Source of the DNA: an uncultured Bacteroidales bacterium
GTDB taxonomy: Bacteria > Bacteroidota > Bacteroidia > Bacteroidales > Tenuifilaceae
Direction: 5' to 3'
Assembly (NCBI GenBank): GCA_937926785.1
Contig: CALBBQ010000024.1
Span: 31,303 to 95,302, forward strand
DNA length: 64,000 bases
The number at the start of each line of letters is the position of its first letter. The stretch's first letter is position 1. Below the pieces are notes generated by a model that saw only the letters and a list, made by a program, of their open reading frames with translations, was not told the origin of the DNA and did not search any database. The position numbers and the translations under genes are program-made. This document shows, piece by piece, positions 45,841 to 54,943 of this stretch.

Positions 45841-47601
45841 TTAATGACTTTCAGAGCCTTTAGGCTGCTTAAGCTTATCGCCGGTAGCATCTATAACATT
45901 CTTCTTCCACCAGTCGGGGTATTGTGGATTCTTTACCGGGGCCGGGCAGTAATCGTACTTGTTGTATTTTAATCCACCCTTACCATCTTCTTGCTTCACA
46001 TTGCCATCCATGTACTTCATGAGCAGAAACTGGAACAGCTTTTCCCAACGCGATACAACATAGTTTCCGGTGTTCACTGTGTAATCGGTCAAATATTTGA
46101 CGGCCTCGTCTTTGTTTGTTTCCAAAAGTGAAAGAGCGGTTTGGTCAACCAGCGGGGTTTGAGAGATGAAACGGGTTTCCAGCTCTTCCTGAACCTTTTT
46201 AATATCTTGGATCATAAGGTCGTAGCGAAGGTAGGCAAAGTTTGAAACCTTGTTGAATACCCAGAAAGCGCAATCGTTGCAGTAGGTGAGCATATCACCT
46301 TTCCCTTCGGCGTAAGCCTCGGGTACTGAGGTCACGCTGCAGTAAACAGGGAAGTAAACGGTAGATGCAGCATCGTCAACGCTGAACCAGAAAATTCCTC
46401 CCACTGCATCGGGCAGCCAGCTTCTCATTTGTGCCACAAATGAGAAGCCGGTTTGCTGCGTAGCGGTGGCGCGCTCGTTAAAATAGGTCTCACCTTCGTA
46501 CTTCCAGGTAAGAGGACGCCAACGGTAGGGTAAACCATGAGGTCCGGCTCCGGGATCCTTGCTCATATCGAGCTCGGTGCCCTCCAGGTGGTCGCGCATG
46601 AAGTTCATCATATCGCGAACCGATAGCTTACGTTCTGGTTTGATGTACAATGGCATGCGATTTTTTAGGTCATGACCCTTTGCGTAGTCAAAGTAGTTCC
46701 ACATATCCTTGTTCACCTCCTTGAAAAATGACCATACCCTCATCTCACAGAAGCGGGCTGCGCCAAAATCCAATGGTGCATAAACATCCGAGAAGCTGAA
46801 CTCTTCGTCCTTGCCGTTAAAGTAGCCTTTTTGACGGGCAAAGCTGATCACATCGTGAGCGTAAACCACCTCGATGTTGGGGTCAAATATCTTATCGAGA
46901 TTCTTTGAGCTGATGGAGGTTTTCATGTTTTCAAGGGGGAAAGTGGTGATTCGCGCATGATTGGCATGACCCGAAACGTAGCCGTCGGGTATGCGGATGG
47001 CTACCCAAACTGCTCCCTTGTTGGCATTAAAGGTATTTTTGGTCTTCTTATCAACCTTTATGTCGGTTCCCTTTCCAATCATCTCGAAAATCCAAACCTC
47101 ATTTTTGTCGGCCACGGAGAATGACTCTCCTGAGCTGTAGTAGCCATACTTTTCAACCAGCTCAGCCATAACCTTAATGGCCTCGCGGGCGCTTCGGGAG
47201 CGCTGAAGCGCTATATACATCAACGAGCCGTAGTCGATTAGTCCGGTACTGTCCTGTAGCTCGTCGCGACCACCATAGGTGGTTTCGCCTATGGCTACCT
47301 GAAATTCGTTCATGTTTCCAACCACGCTGTAGGTTTGGAGGGCTTGCGGTATTTCACCCAAGAACTTTCCGGTATCCCATTCGTAAATTTTCATCATCGT
47401 ACCTGCAGGGTAAATTGCTGCAGGCCTAAAGTAAAGCTCGCCAAACAGGTAATGTGAGTCGGCGGCATAGGTAATCATGGTTGAGCCGTCAACCGAAGCA
47501 CCTTTGGTTACCAGGTAGTTGGTGCACGCATTGCCGGTATTGGCATTAATAAGTAATGCAATAGCAGCAAAAAACTGGATTGTGAGTCTTCTCATAATCA
47601 T
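45841..47601 (-). CDS. C69 family (PepD-type) dipeptidase
   Basis: 586 residues with a signal peptide (MIMRRLTIQFFAAIALLINANTGNA), after which the mature chain begins with Cys26 (CTNYLVTKGASVDGS). This is the N-terminal nucleophile of the peptidase C69/Ntn-hydrolase family, exposed here by signal cleavage. WVFN-like and YCNDCAFWVFN segments follow. An ATG two codons downstream is an equally good start. It likely hydrolyses dipeptides in the periplasm, finishing the work of the DPP and M3 enzymes. Confidence 0.92.
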   Translation of the reverse strand: MIMRRLTIQFFAAIALLINANTGNACTNYLVTKGASVDGSTMITYAADSHYLFGELYFRPAAIYPAGTMMKIYEWDTGKFLGEIPQALQTYSVVGNMNEFQVAIGETTYGGRDELQDSTGLIDYGSLMYIALQRSRSAREAIKVMAELVEKYGYYSSGESFSVADKNEVWIFEMIGKGTDIKVDKKTKNTFNANKGAVWVAIRIPDGYVSGHANHARITTFPLENMKTSISSKNLDKIFDPNIEVVYAHDVISFARQKGYFNGKDEEFSFSDVYAPLDFGAARFCEMRVWSFFKEVNKDMWNYFDYAKGHDLKNRMPLYIKPERKLSVRDMMNFMRDHLEGTELDMSKDPGAGPHGLPYRWRPLTWKYEGETYFNERATATQQTGFSFVAQMRSWLPDAVGGIFWFSVDDAASTVYFPVYCSVTSVPEAYAEGKGDMLTYCNDCAFWVFNKVSNFAYLRYDLMIQDIKKVQEELETRFISQTPLVDQTALSLLETNKDEAVKYLTDYTVNTGNYVVSRWEKLFQFLLMKYMDGNVKQEDGKGGLKYNKYDYCPAPVKNPQYPDWWKKNVIDATGDKLKQPKGSESH

Positions 47602-47620
47602 GTGGTTTAATTAATGGTTA

Positions 47621-47651
47621 CAAACCTAATATTTTTTTTGATTATTACAGG
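47621..47651 (-). promoter_or_regulatory. Promoter of the C69 dipeptidase gene
   Basis: TAGGTTTG (47628-47621, reverse strand) matches the -7 box. A weak -33 (CCTG, 47651-47648) lies 19 bases upstream. The leader would be very short. Confidence 0.45.
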
Positions 47652-47676
47652 GTTGAATGGTTTAATCGCCCGAACC

Positions 47677-48750
47677 CTAGTAGTAAAGGCAGCCTGTTAT
47701 GGAATCGGACATAGAACCGGTTACTGATGCCAGAGCTCCTGCTTCCCCACGCAGGTATAGCACTCCCAGAAATGCAAATATCAATGCCTCTTTGAAATCA
47801 ACCGTTTTTTTATCGGGGATACTGACTGCTGGTTTTGTTTTTTCGCATAGCAAATCCATTAAGAACTGATTTTTTGCTCCACCTCCAGTTGCCAGTAAGC
47901 TGGTTTTTCCTAACTTATTGCAGTCCGATGAAATTCTTGTTGCAATATGTTCGTAGGCAGTTCGTAGCAGATTTGTCAAAGGATAATCGGAAAATTCTTC
48001 CAGAATTGGCATGATATTCTCAGTAAACCATTCCCTACCAATTGATTTTGGGGGTGGCAACAGGTAGTAGGGTAGCCGTTCCAGCGCCCTCAGCATTTCG
48101 GGGATTAATTCCCCCTTTCTGCCAAGACTCCCCTCAGAATCGTATTCTAAACCAGCCTTGCTTGCCAGGTGGTTTAAAAGCATATTACAGGGGCCTATAT
48201 CGTAGGCCAGTCTGTTCCCTTTCTCATCATCGTAGCTGATGTTTGCTATGCCTCCAAGATTTAGGCAGATATCGTATTGGTGAAACAGAAGCTTATCGCC
48301 AATGGGAACAAGGGGTGCACCCTGGCCTCCACGGCTTACGTCGCCAGCTCGGAAATCCGATATGCATGCACAACCAGTTTCGGCGGCTATAGCCGAACCC
48401 TTCCCGATTTGTAGGGTGTAACCCTTTGCAGGGTTATGGAAAATGGTGTGGCCATGCGAGGCAATGAAGTCAACATTTAGCTTGTTCTGCTGGATGAATC
48501 TTTTAACCTCTTTGCCTATGTATCTGCCATATGAATAGTCTAACTCGGTAATCTGTTCGGCATTGTAACTTGGGGCATTCTTGAGATTCTGGGCAATTGT
48601 ACCTGGGTATCTGATTGTTTCGGCTTGTTCAATAGCATAAACCCATTCATTGCCATTCTTCCCGAATGTACAGTAACATATATCCAGGCCATCGAGCGAT
48701 GTGCCTGACATAACTCCTATCATCCTATACGTTGAGAGCTGCTTCTGCAA
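47677..48750 (-). CDS. anmK: Anhydro-N-acetylmuramic acid kinase
   Basis: 357 residues in the ASKHA fold, with the phosphate-binding GVMSGTSLDGLD at the N-terminus (about 12-23), HGHTIFH, GAPLVPIGDKLLF, NLGGIANI and LLATGGGAKN. It phosphorylates and opens 1,6-anhydro-MurNAc to MurNAc-6-P in peptidoglycan recycling. The NagZ-type GH3 at the left end of the window would act in the same route if its product is imported. It lies five bases after a secreted unknown protein gene, probably in one operon. Confidence 0.95.
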   Translation of the reverse strand: MQKQLSTYRMIGVMSGTSLDGLDICYCTFGKNGNEWVYAIEQAETIRYPGTIAQNLKNAPSYNAEQITELDYSYGRYIGKEVKRFIQQNKLNVDFIASHGHTIFHNPAKGYTLQIGKGSAIAAETGCACISDFRAGDVSRGGQGAPLVPIGDKLLFHQYDICLNLGGIANISYDDEKGNRLAYDIGPCNMLLNHLASKAGLEYDSEGSLGRKGELIPEMLRALERLPYYLLPPPKSIGREWFTENIMPILEEFSDYPLTNLLRTAYEHIATRISSDCNKLGKTSLLATGGGAKNQFLMDLLCEKTKPAVSIPDKKTVDFKEALIFAFLGVLYLRGEAGALASVTGSMSDSITGCLYY

Positions 48751-48755
48751 AGCGC

Positions 48756-49463
48756 TTACTTGTTGGAGTATACGCTGATGATTAAGTCCTTCAACGCTTG
48801 ATCAACCAGTTTGTAAAGGGTTTCCTGCTGTGAACCAACCATTGGATTTATAAATCCATCAAAAAATTTTTCGTTTACGGTGATGATTTTCTGAGCGATT
48901 GCCTCACCCTTGCAGTTGGCAACGGGAATAATGCCCTTGTCATTAAAAATGCTCATCTTAAATAGAATTTTGGGCTTAATCTCATTACTTGCCAGGTGTA
49001 TAATCTGGGGTGAGCTATCAGAGCTGGTTTTGGTAACGTACTTTGATGAGAATTCCGGGGTTATCTCCACATCTACCTTTATGTAGTATTTGGAGTTTCC
49101 TCTTTGTAAAGCGCGGTTGATGGAAACATCCGGAAAACCGTACTGATCGTAGCTGAACTTGTTGCCATAGGCATCAATGGGGATGATTATCATGCCAACA
49201 TCATCGGAAAGCTTCTGCTTAAGCATATCCCAGATATCCGATGTCAGGTGGCTTTCAACCCTATTAACTCCTGGCTTAACGGGTTCGCGGAACAGATGAG
49301 CGTACTCGCTAAATTTTGCTGCGTAACCCGGATCAATGTATAGCTTAAACGAAATAAGGGCTACCTCCTTTTTTCGGTATTTTTGAGCCAATGCCTGGTA
49401 ACCGCTCTGCAGCATCACGCTTAGAACAAGTGTAATCAGGATGAAGTGCTTAGTTATTTTCAT
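48756..49463 (-). CDS. Secreted protein of unknown function
   Basis: 235 residues with a Sec signal (MKITKHFILITLVLSVMLQSGYQALAQ). The mature part is mixed alpha/beta with no Cys cluster, no catalytic motif I recognise and a late NEKFFDGFINPMV segment; the C-terminal helix reads LYKLVDQALKDLIISVYS. It has its own promoter at 49486 and precedes anmK by five bases, so a link to cell-wall turnover is possible but unproven. Confidence 0.75.
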   Translation of the reverse strand: MKITKHFILITLVLSVMLQSGYQALAQKYRKKEVALISFKLYIDPGYAAKFSEYAHLFREPVKPGVNRVESHLTSDIWDMLKQKLSDDVGMIIIPIDAYGNKFSYDQYGFPDVSINRALQRGNSKYYIKVDVEITPEFSSKYVTKTSSDSSPQIIHLASNEIKPKILFKMSIFNDKGIIPVANCKGEAIAQKIITVNEKFFDGFINPMVGSQQETLYKLVDQALKDLIISVYSNK

Positions 49464-49485
49464 AGCGTTTACCTGTTTAATTTCT

Positions 49486-49515
49486 CAAATATAGTAATAG
49501 TTATCATTTCCCAAA
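49486..49515 (-). promoter_or_regulatory. Promoter of the unknown-protein/anmK operon
   Basis: Reverse strand TTTG (49515-49512) is 18 bases from TATATTTG (49493-49486), both perfect. The leader is about 16 bases. Confidence 0.65.
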
Positions 49516-49534
49516 CAAAAAATGAACCATTTGG

Positions 49535-50425
49535 CTATGAGTTAACACTATTTGGCGGCTTTTTACGTTTCCATCGGCGGTGTGTCCAAAGCCAGCTTTC
49601 AGGGTTACGTCTGATACTTTCCTCTAGTCGCCTCATGTATAGGGTAGTTATCTCCCCTTCGGGTAGGCTGGCAGGGTTTTCGCACAGCACGCTGAGTTCA
49701 ACGGTGTAAAATCCTCTGCTTTCTCTAACTATATCGATGTAGAGTACCGGGTAATTGTATAATCGTGCGTATTTTTCAGGCCCGTGAATGCATGCGGTTT
49801 CCTGGTTAAGAAAGTTAATCCAGTAGGCCTTTGAAATATTTGAAGGACTTTGGTCAGCAACCAAAAAATAAATGCAAGCTTTGTTTTTATTTGCCTGAAA
49901 TGTCTCAAAAGTTTTGTTGGTTGGAATCAGTTCGGTGCCCCTTAGGGACCTGTTCCATTTCAAAAACCAATCGATCAACTTGTTACTTAATGGCTTATAT
50001 ACAGCAATAGGGTGATGCTTAAGCTGAATCCCGGCTGAAATCGCCCCCCATTCCCAGTTGTTTAGGTGCCCTGCAACCCCAATAACGCTTTGGTTTCTGT
50101 TGAAGTACTCCTCTAACATCTCGGGGTTTAGAATACGATGTCGGCGGCGCACAACGGAATTTCGTATGGTAAACCCTTTCAGGGCTTCAACCGATATATC
50201 GGCTAGATTCTGGTACGATTTTTCTTCAATTTGTTTCAACTCCTCCTCGCTTTTTTCAGGGAAAGCCAGTTTAAGGTTGCTACGCGTAACCTTTACCCGG
50301 TATTTAATGATTTTATAGAGAAGAATGGCCATTAAATCGCTATAGCGGTATAGAAGCCACCATGGAAGTATGCCGATGATAATAATCGAAATGAGAAATA
50401 GTATAAAGTAAAATGCTGTAATCAA
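49535..50425 (-). CDS. LpxL/HtrB-family lysophospholipid or lipid A acyltransferase
   Basis: 296 residues with an N-terminal membrane helix (FYFILFLISIIIIGILPWWLLY). The acyltransferase H-x4-D/E motif is in GVAGHLNNWEWG (about 118-125), followed by LRGTELIP and the FLVADQSP segment (about 185) seen in lipid A late acyltransferases. It adds a secondary acyl chain to lipid A in the inner membrane. Members in this phylum often sit apart from other lpx genes, as here. The C-terminal tail is Arg/Lys-rich (THRRWKRKKP). Confidence 0.9.
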   Translation of the reverse strand: MITAFYFILFLISIIIIGILPWWLLYRYSDLMAILLYKIIKYRVKVTRSNLKLAFPEKSEEELKQIEEKSYQNLADISVEALKGFTIRNSVVRRRHRILNPEMLEEYFNRNQSVIGVAGHLNNWEWGAISAGIQLKHHPIAVYKPLSNKLIDWFLKWNRSLRGTELIPTNKTFETFQANKNKACIYFLVADQSPSNISKAYWINFLNQETACIHGPEKYARLYNYPVLYIDIVRESRGFYTVELSVLCENPASLPEGEITTLYMRRLEESIRRNPESWLWTHRRWKRKKPPNSVNS

Positions 50426-50457
50426 TGCTTCAGCAGTTTAGCGTTCAAAATTAATAA

Positions 50458-52155
50458 TTACCAGTAGAACTTGGCTTGGTATGTGGATGAATTATTTAAT
50501 TTGTCAGTAACAACAACCCGTATGGTGTGGCTTTGGTTTTGTTTTACCCTTTGGGGCTTCAGCCGGTGCGATAGAATGCCCGTTTTGGGATCCCATTCAA
50601 ACATAGTCCATTGGTCATCAATATATGCTTCGTAGCTTTTGATCCCGGTATCGTCTATTAGCTTAAAACGGATTTCCTGAAGTCCTTTCACGTTGGCATT
50701 GTTAAAAAGGTTCTGTGGAATTATTTGGGGATTTACTGTGTCAACCATCACGGTGTAGGTTCCAAATCTGTTGCAAAGAGCCATCAACCTATTGTTTCTT
50801 AAATCGCTACCCACGTATTCCGCACCTTTACCATTTATCAGGGCAATGTAGGCTTTATCCTGTAACTTTTTTTCAATCAGGTCTGCATTGAACTCCAGGC
50901 TGAACCGTTTAAAGAGTTTGGTCCTTGTATTATGCACAGTTACTGTTGGATAGGGGAACTTCTCTGTTCGGCTTTCGTTTACCCGGAAAAGTATATCGTG
51001 GAATAGGGCATCTTTTGGGATAGTAATCTGGTAATTTTCAGTTTTAAAGGTATTTTCGGTGTTCCATCTGGCCGGCAACCCGATTGGCTGAGCCTTTTTG
51101 CCTTGCTTTTCTTTTTCGCCAAACAGCGAAAAGGATAGTTTGCCGGTATTTCCGGCAAAATCGGAAATTGTGACCTGAATCAGATAGAAGCTATCGGGTT
51201 CAACGGTTATGATCCCACTATTTTTGGCCAGTTGAAGCCCTGAAAATCGGTTGTTAGGGTCAACCCATAACCTGAATACCTTGCGTCCATTCCAATTAGA
51301 ATCCACAGTACCATCGAACCCATTGGCATAACGGGTTTCATCAAAGCTGAACTTACTGAAGTAGATACTATAAAATTTTTCACCATTAACGGCCATCTCA
51401 ATTTTTTTGACTCCGGTTTTCAGGCTAATGGGGTTTATCTGGTCGGATACCTCAATGGCTATTCCAACGCTCCCAGATGCTTTTAGGTGGTTAGGAACAG
51501 TAAAAGTGTTTTCTTTCCTGGTAGGGTTTACAACTCTGTACTGAAGGCTATCGGTAAGGTAGTTGATGCTATCAATTTCGTAAATTAATAACCGGTTAAT
51601 GGTAGGTGGAGTTTTATCCTGATTTTTCCATTCGGTGTAGAACTCAAATGGGTCAAGGATTCGTTGCGTGGCGGTTTCTCTTACCTCAAAGTGGAGGTGC
51701 GGACCACCAGAACTCCCGCTATTGCCTGAATACGCTATGATATCGCCTTGCTGAACAGGGAGTTCTGTGGGGGTTGGGAAAAGTTCAAGCTCAAACGATT
51801 TTTTCTGGTACTGGGCATTTTCAACATATTCAGCAATCTTCCCGGCATACCTTTCGAGGTGTGCATATACAGTGGTTTTTCCGTTAGGGTGGTCAATGTA
51901 GATGGCTTTTCCAAAGCCGTAGGGGCTAACCTTAATTCTGGAAACAAAGCCTTTTTCAACTGCAACCACTTCAAATCCTGTTTGTCCATTGGTACGAAGA
52001 TCGACACCGGAATGAAAGTGATCGGTTCTCAGATCGCCGAATGTGCCGGAAAAGGCCGGTGCAATAGTCATGGGGGGAATGAATTTCCCACTTTGTGGCT
52101 TTACCCACTGAGCTACAAGTAATAAAAGTATAAATGCAAATACCTCTTTCATCAA
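50458..52155 (-). CDS. M23 family metallopeptidase
   Basis: 565 residues with a signal peptide (MMKEVFAFILLLLVAQWVKPQ). The LytM domain is N-terminal: FHSGVDLRTNGQTG holds the first His and Asp ligands (H-x3-D), and GGPHLHFEVR has the H-x-H at about 162-164. Between them VYAHLERY gives the usual YAH. The remaining 380 residues are beta-rich and uncharacterised. It is probably a peptidoglycan endopeptidase acting in cell division or envelope remodelling. Divergent from the coiled-coil/zapA operon. Confidence 0.92.
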   Translation of the reverse strand: MMKEVFAFILLLLVAQWVKPQSGKFIPPMTIAPAFSGTFGDLRTDHFHSGVDLRTNGQTGFEVVAVEKGFVSRIKVSPYGFGKAIYIDHPNGKTTVYAHLERYAGKIAEYVENAQYQKKSFELELFPTPTELPVQQGDIIAYSGNSGSSGGPHLHFEVRETATQRILDPFEFYTEWKNQDKTPPTINRLLIYEIDSINYLTDSLQYRVVNPTRKENTFTVPNHLKASGSVGIAIEVSDQINPISLKTGVKKIEMAVNGEKFYSIYFSKFSFDETRYANGFDGTVDSNWNGRKVFRLWVDPNNRFSGLQLAKNSGIITVEPDSFYLIQVTISDFAGNTGKLSFSLFGEKEKQGKKAQPIGLPARWNTENTFKTENYQITIPKDALFHDILFRVNESRTEKFPYPTVTVHNTRTKLFKRFSLEFNADLIEKKLQDKAYIALINGKGAEYVGSDLRNNRLMALCNRFGTYTVMVDTVNPQIIPQNLFNNANVKGLQEIRFKLIDDTGIKSYEAYIDDQWTMFEWDPKTGILSHRLKPQRVKQNQSHTIRVVVTDKLNNSSTYQAKFYW

Positions 52156-52313
52156 AATACTCCAAAATTAGGCTCAAAGATAGACATGGTTTGTATTTAT
52201 AGCTATCGAACAGTAGTAATTTTTGAAAAGATTTCCATCATTTACCTAGTAATTTTCACATCTCCACCTGAGTTCATACAGTATGTGTTTGGCGTTAAAA
52301 TTCGTTTAACGGA

Positions 52314-52345
52314 TTTGTTTTTTGCGAATGCTTTACTTAACTTTG
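52314..52345 (+). promoter_or_regulatory. Promoter of the coiled-coil/zapA/rny unit
   Basis: TTTG (52314-52317) and TAACTTTG (52338-52345) are both perfect and 20 bases apart, the best -33/-7 pair in the window. The leader is about 12 bases. Confidence 0.75.
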
Positions 52346-52363
52346 TAAAACTTTATCTGGGAT

Positions 52364-52657
52364 ATGAACGATAGCTCAAGCCATATAAGCGATAGCATTA
52401 AACAAAAAGTTCAAACTCTTGTTTTTATGTATGAACGTATAAACCAGGAGAATGAACTGCTTCAGGCTCAGATTAAGCAGCTTGAAGCCAAGCTTAAGGC
52501 TAAAGAACTTGCCTACAATGAGCTTGAGGAGCGTTACTCCCGGTTAAAGATTGCTAAGGCACTGAAAGCTAATGATGCCGATGTGCACGAGGCAAAAATT
52601 AAGGTTAACCGGATTGTGCGGGAAATTGACAGGTGTATTGCATTGCTGAATAAATAG
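52364..52657 (+). CDS. Small coiled-coil protein upstream of zapA
   Basis: 97 residues. A continuous coiled coil spans about 12-65 (heptad pattern in YERINQENELLQAQIKQLEAKLKAKE), followed by a short helix ending in REIDRCIALLNK. Size, coiled coil and position before zapA suggest a ZapB-like partner of ZapA at the Z ring, but no sequence motif proves this. The gap to zapA is 17 bases. Confidence 0.8.
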   Translation: MNDSSSHISDSIKQKVQTLVFMYERINQENELLQAQIKQLEAKLKAKELAYNELEERYSRLKIAKALKANDADVHEAKIKVNRIVREIDRCIALLNK

Positions 52658-52674
52658 GAACCTAGTGCTGCATA

Positions 52675-52983
52675 ATGGACGATAAGTTATCAATTAACGT
52701 TAACGTTGCCGAAAGGTACTATCCTCTGAAGATCGACAGGAACGATGAGGAAAAGATACGCAAGGCAGCCAGATTGATAAACGAAAAGGTACAACAGTAC
52801 AAAATGCGTTACAACGATAAGGATGTACAGGATTACTTAGCCATGGCAGCACTGCAGTTTGTGATTAAGCTCATTGAGTGTGAGGATAAGAGTGACACCT
52901 CAGAGTTAATGAGCGAGTTGAAGGAGCTGGATGAATGGATGGGTTCTTTTATTCGTAAGCAAGGCACGAGTTCTTTAAAATAG
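52675..52983 (+). CDS. zapA: Cell division protein ZapA
   Basis: 102 residues with the ZapA plan. The N-terminal beta-hairpin SINVNVAERYYPLKIDRNDEEKIRKAARLINEKV is followed by the C-terminal helix DYLAMAALQFVIKLIE. It crosslinks FtsZ filaments. It lies between a coiled-coil gene and a structured RNA followed by rny; zapA next to 6S RNA is a known association in many bacteria. Confidence 0.92.
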   Translation: MDDKLSINVNVAERYYPLKIDRNDEEKIRKAARLINEKVQQYKMRYNDKDVQDYLAMAALQFVIKLIECEDKSDTSELMSELKELDEWMGSFIRKQGTSSLK

Positions 52984-52984
52984 C

Positions 52985-53186
52985 ATTGCCCGCATTATCG
53001 CCTTAACGTTTTTGCGAAACTCAACACAAAAACAATTGGAGTAGGACTTGATCCGTACAAGGCAGGCCTGTTGACCGCTTGCTCGGGATTCCTGAATAGG
53101 GACGCTGGAAGTCTGACCCGGATGGCCACTCCACCCATGTTAAACTGGGGTTTCTACATAAATTTAAGGCATAATGCGGGTTTTTT
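52985..53186 (+). ncRNA. ssrS: Structured RNA between zapA and rny, probably 6S RNA
   Basis: The 234-base gap folds as one long hairpin. CCCGCATTAT-GCCTT (52989-53004, one bulged C) pairs with AAGGC-ATAATGCGGG (53166-53180), and T6 follows as a terminator. Inside, GGAGT pairs with ACTCC and GGACTT with AAGTCT, leaving open bubbles as in 6S RNA. The length of about 195 bases and the position after zapA support ssrS. A covariance search would settle it. Confidence 0.65.
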
Positions 53187-53217
53187 ATATATATAAACCA
53201 CATAAAATTAACTAGTT

Positions 53218-54753
53218 ATGGTATTAACACTGATCATTGCAATTTCGGCCTTTTTTGCTGGAGGAGTGATATCGTACCTGCTTTGGAACAAGCTGCTGGC
53301 CGGAAAGCGTAGTAAAATAGTTCAGGAGGCCGAAGCTGAGGCCGAGGTTATCCGCAAGGAAAAAATACTTCAAGCCAAAGAAAAGTTCCTTCAGCTTAAA
53401 ACTGAGCACGAAAAGGTTATCTCCGAAAAGAACAACCGGATAGCACAGGCTGAAACTAAAATAAAGCAACGCGAGCTTCAGCTTGCGCAGAAGATGGAGG
53501 AGCTTCAGCGGAAACAAAAGGAGGTGGAGGTGATCCGTGAGAACCTTTCGGCTCAGATGGAGCTGGTTGAAAAGCGGAGCGAGGAGCTTGACAAGATGCA
53601 TAAAGCACAGGTTGAAAAGCTTGAGTCAATTTCCGGCTTGTCGGCCGAGGAGGCTAAAGCTCAGCTCATTGAGTCGCTCAAAGCCGAAGCGCGTACACAG
53701 GCCATGTCCTACATCAACGAGATTGTTGATGAGGCAAAGATGACAGCCACCAAGGAGGCTAAACGAATTGTGGTACAGAGCATTCAGCGTGTGGCTACCG
53801 AAACCGCCATCGAGAACTCCGTTACCGTGTTCAATATCGATTCCGATGAGATTAAGGGACGTATCATTGGCCGTGAGGGTAGGAATATCCGTGCTTTAGA
53901 GGCTGCAACCGGGGTTGAGATTATTGTTGACGATACCCCTGAGGCCATCATCCTTTCGGCTTTTGACCCTGTTCGTCGCGAGATTGCCCGCCTGGCCCTT
54001 CACCAGCTTGTAACCGATGGACGAATCCACCCGGCTCGTATCGAGGAGGTGGTTCAAAAAGTTCAGAAGCAGGTTGAGGAGGAAATCATTGAGGTGGGTA
54101 AGCGAACCACTATCGATTTGGGTATTCATGGCCTACATCCTGAGCTCATCCGTTTGGTTGGTAAGATGAAGTACCGTTCATCGTATGGGCAAAACCTGCT
54201 TCAGCACTCGCGCGAGGTGGCCAACCTCTGCGCCATCATGGCTTCGGAGCTGGGGCTTAACCCCAAAGTGGCTAAACGCGCAGGATTGCTTCACGATATT
54301 GGTAAGGTGCCCGACGATGAGCCCGAACTACCACATGCTATCCTTGGCATGAAGCTGGCCGAAAAATACAAGGAAAAGCCCGAGGTTTGCAACGCCATTG
54401 GCTCCCACCACGATGAGGTGGAAATGACAACCCTCATTGCTCCCATAGTACAGGTATGCGATGCCATTTCGGGAGCCCGCCCGGGTGCTCGTCGTGAAGT
54501 GGTTGAATCGTATATCAAAAGGTTAAAGGAAATGGAAGACTTAGCCCTTTCCTATCCGGGTGTTCTGAAAACTTATGCTATTCAGGCAGGTAGAGAGTTG
54601 CGTGTAATAGTGGGTAGCGAAAAGGTTTCGGATGAGGAAGCAAACAAACTATCATTTGAAATAGCTAAAAAGATTCAGGATGAGATGACTTATCCGGGTC
54701 AGGTTAAAATCACTGTGATACGCGAAACCCGTGCAATTAGCTATGCCAAGTAA
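53218..54753 (+). CDS. rny: Ribonuclease Y
   Basis: A 511-residue membrane-anchored endoribonuclease that starts mRNA decay. It has an N-terminal membrane helix (about 2-25), a long coiled coil (about 30-150), a KH domain with [30 protein letters not shown] (about 218-247) and an HD domain with [12 protein letters not shown] (His-Asp metal motif, about 358-369). All domains are in the usual order and length. No terminator is seen after it; instead a heptamer repeat array follows. Confidence 0.97.
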   Translation: MVLTLIIAISAFFAGGVISYLLWNKLLAGKRSKIVQEAEAEAEVIRKEKILQAKEKFLQLKTEHEKVISEKNNRIAQAETKIKQRELQLAQKMEELQRKQKEVEVIRENLSAQMELVEKRSEELDKMHKAQVEKLESISGLSAEEAKAQLIESLKAEARTQAMSYINEIVDEAKMTATKEAKRIVVQSIQRVATETAIENSVTVFNIDSDEIKGRIIGREGRNIRALEAATGVEIIVDDTPEAIILSAFDPVRREIARLALHQLVTDGRIHPARIEEVVQKVQKQVEEEIIEVGKRTTIDLGIHGLHPELIRLVGKMKYRSSYGQNLLQHSREVANLCAIMASELGLNPKVAKRAGLLHDIGKVPDDEPELPHAILGMKLAEKYKEKPEVCNAIGSHHDEVEMTTLIAPIVQVCDAISGARPGARREVVESYIKRLKEMEDLALSYPGVLKTYAIQAGRELRVIVGSEKVSDEEANKLSFEIAKKIQDEMTYPGQVKITVIRETRAISYAK

Positions 54754-54792
54754 ATGTTGAACATGAGGAATGCAAATCAAGTTCTGAACCCT

Positions 54793-54941
54793 GAATCCGG
54801 CAGAGCCGGACAAGTCTTGAATCTTGAATCTTGAATTTTGAATCTTGAATTTTGAATCTTGAATTTTGAATCTTGAATCTTGAATCTTGAATCTTGAATC
54901 TTGAATTTTGAATCTTGAATCTTGAATCCTGAATCTTGAAT
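54793..54941 (+). repeat. Heptamer array 1 with 23-base leader
   Basis: A leader (GAATCCGGCAGAGCCGGAC..., 54793-54815) contains a CCGGC/GCCGG hairpin. Eighteen units of 7 bases follow (54816-54941), CTTGAAT or TTTGAAT with one CCTGAAT and no indels. The next two bases lead directly into the ATG of the aminotransferase gene, so the array forms its initiation region. On the plus strand TGA stops occur in every frame every 21 bases; on the minus strand all frames are open. Confidence 0.95.
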
Positions 54942-54943
54942 CC

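Noticed and set aside
52186..52374. 62-codon frame upstream of the coiled-coil gene
   Set aside because: It covers the best promoter in the window and overlaps the next gene's start. No protein features are seen.
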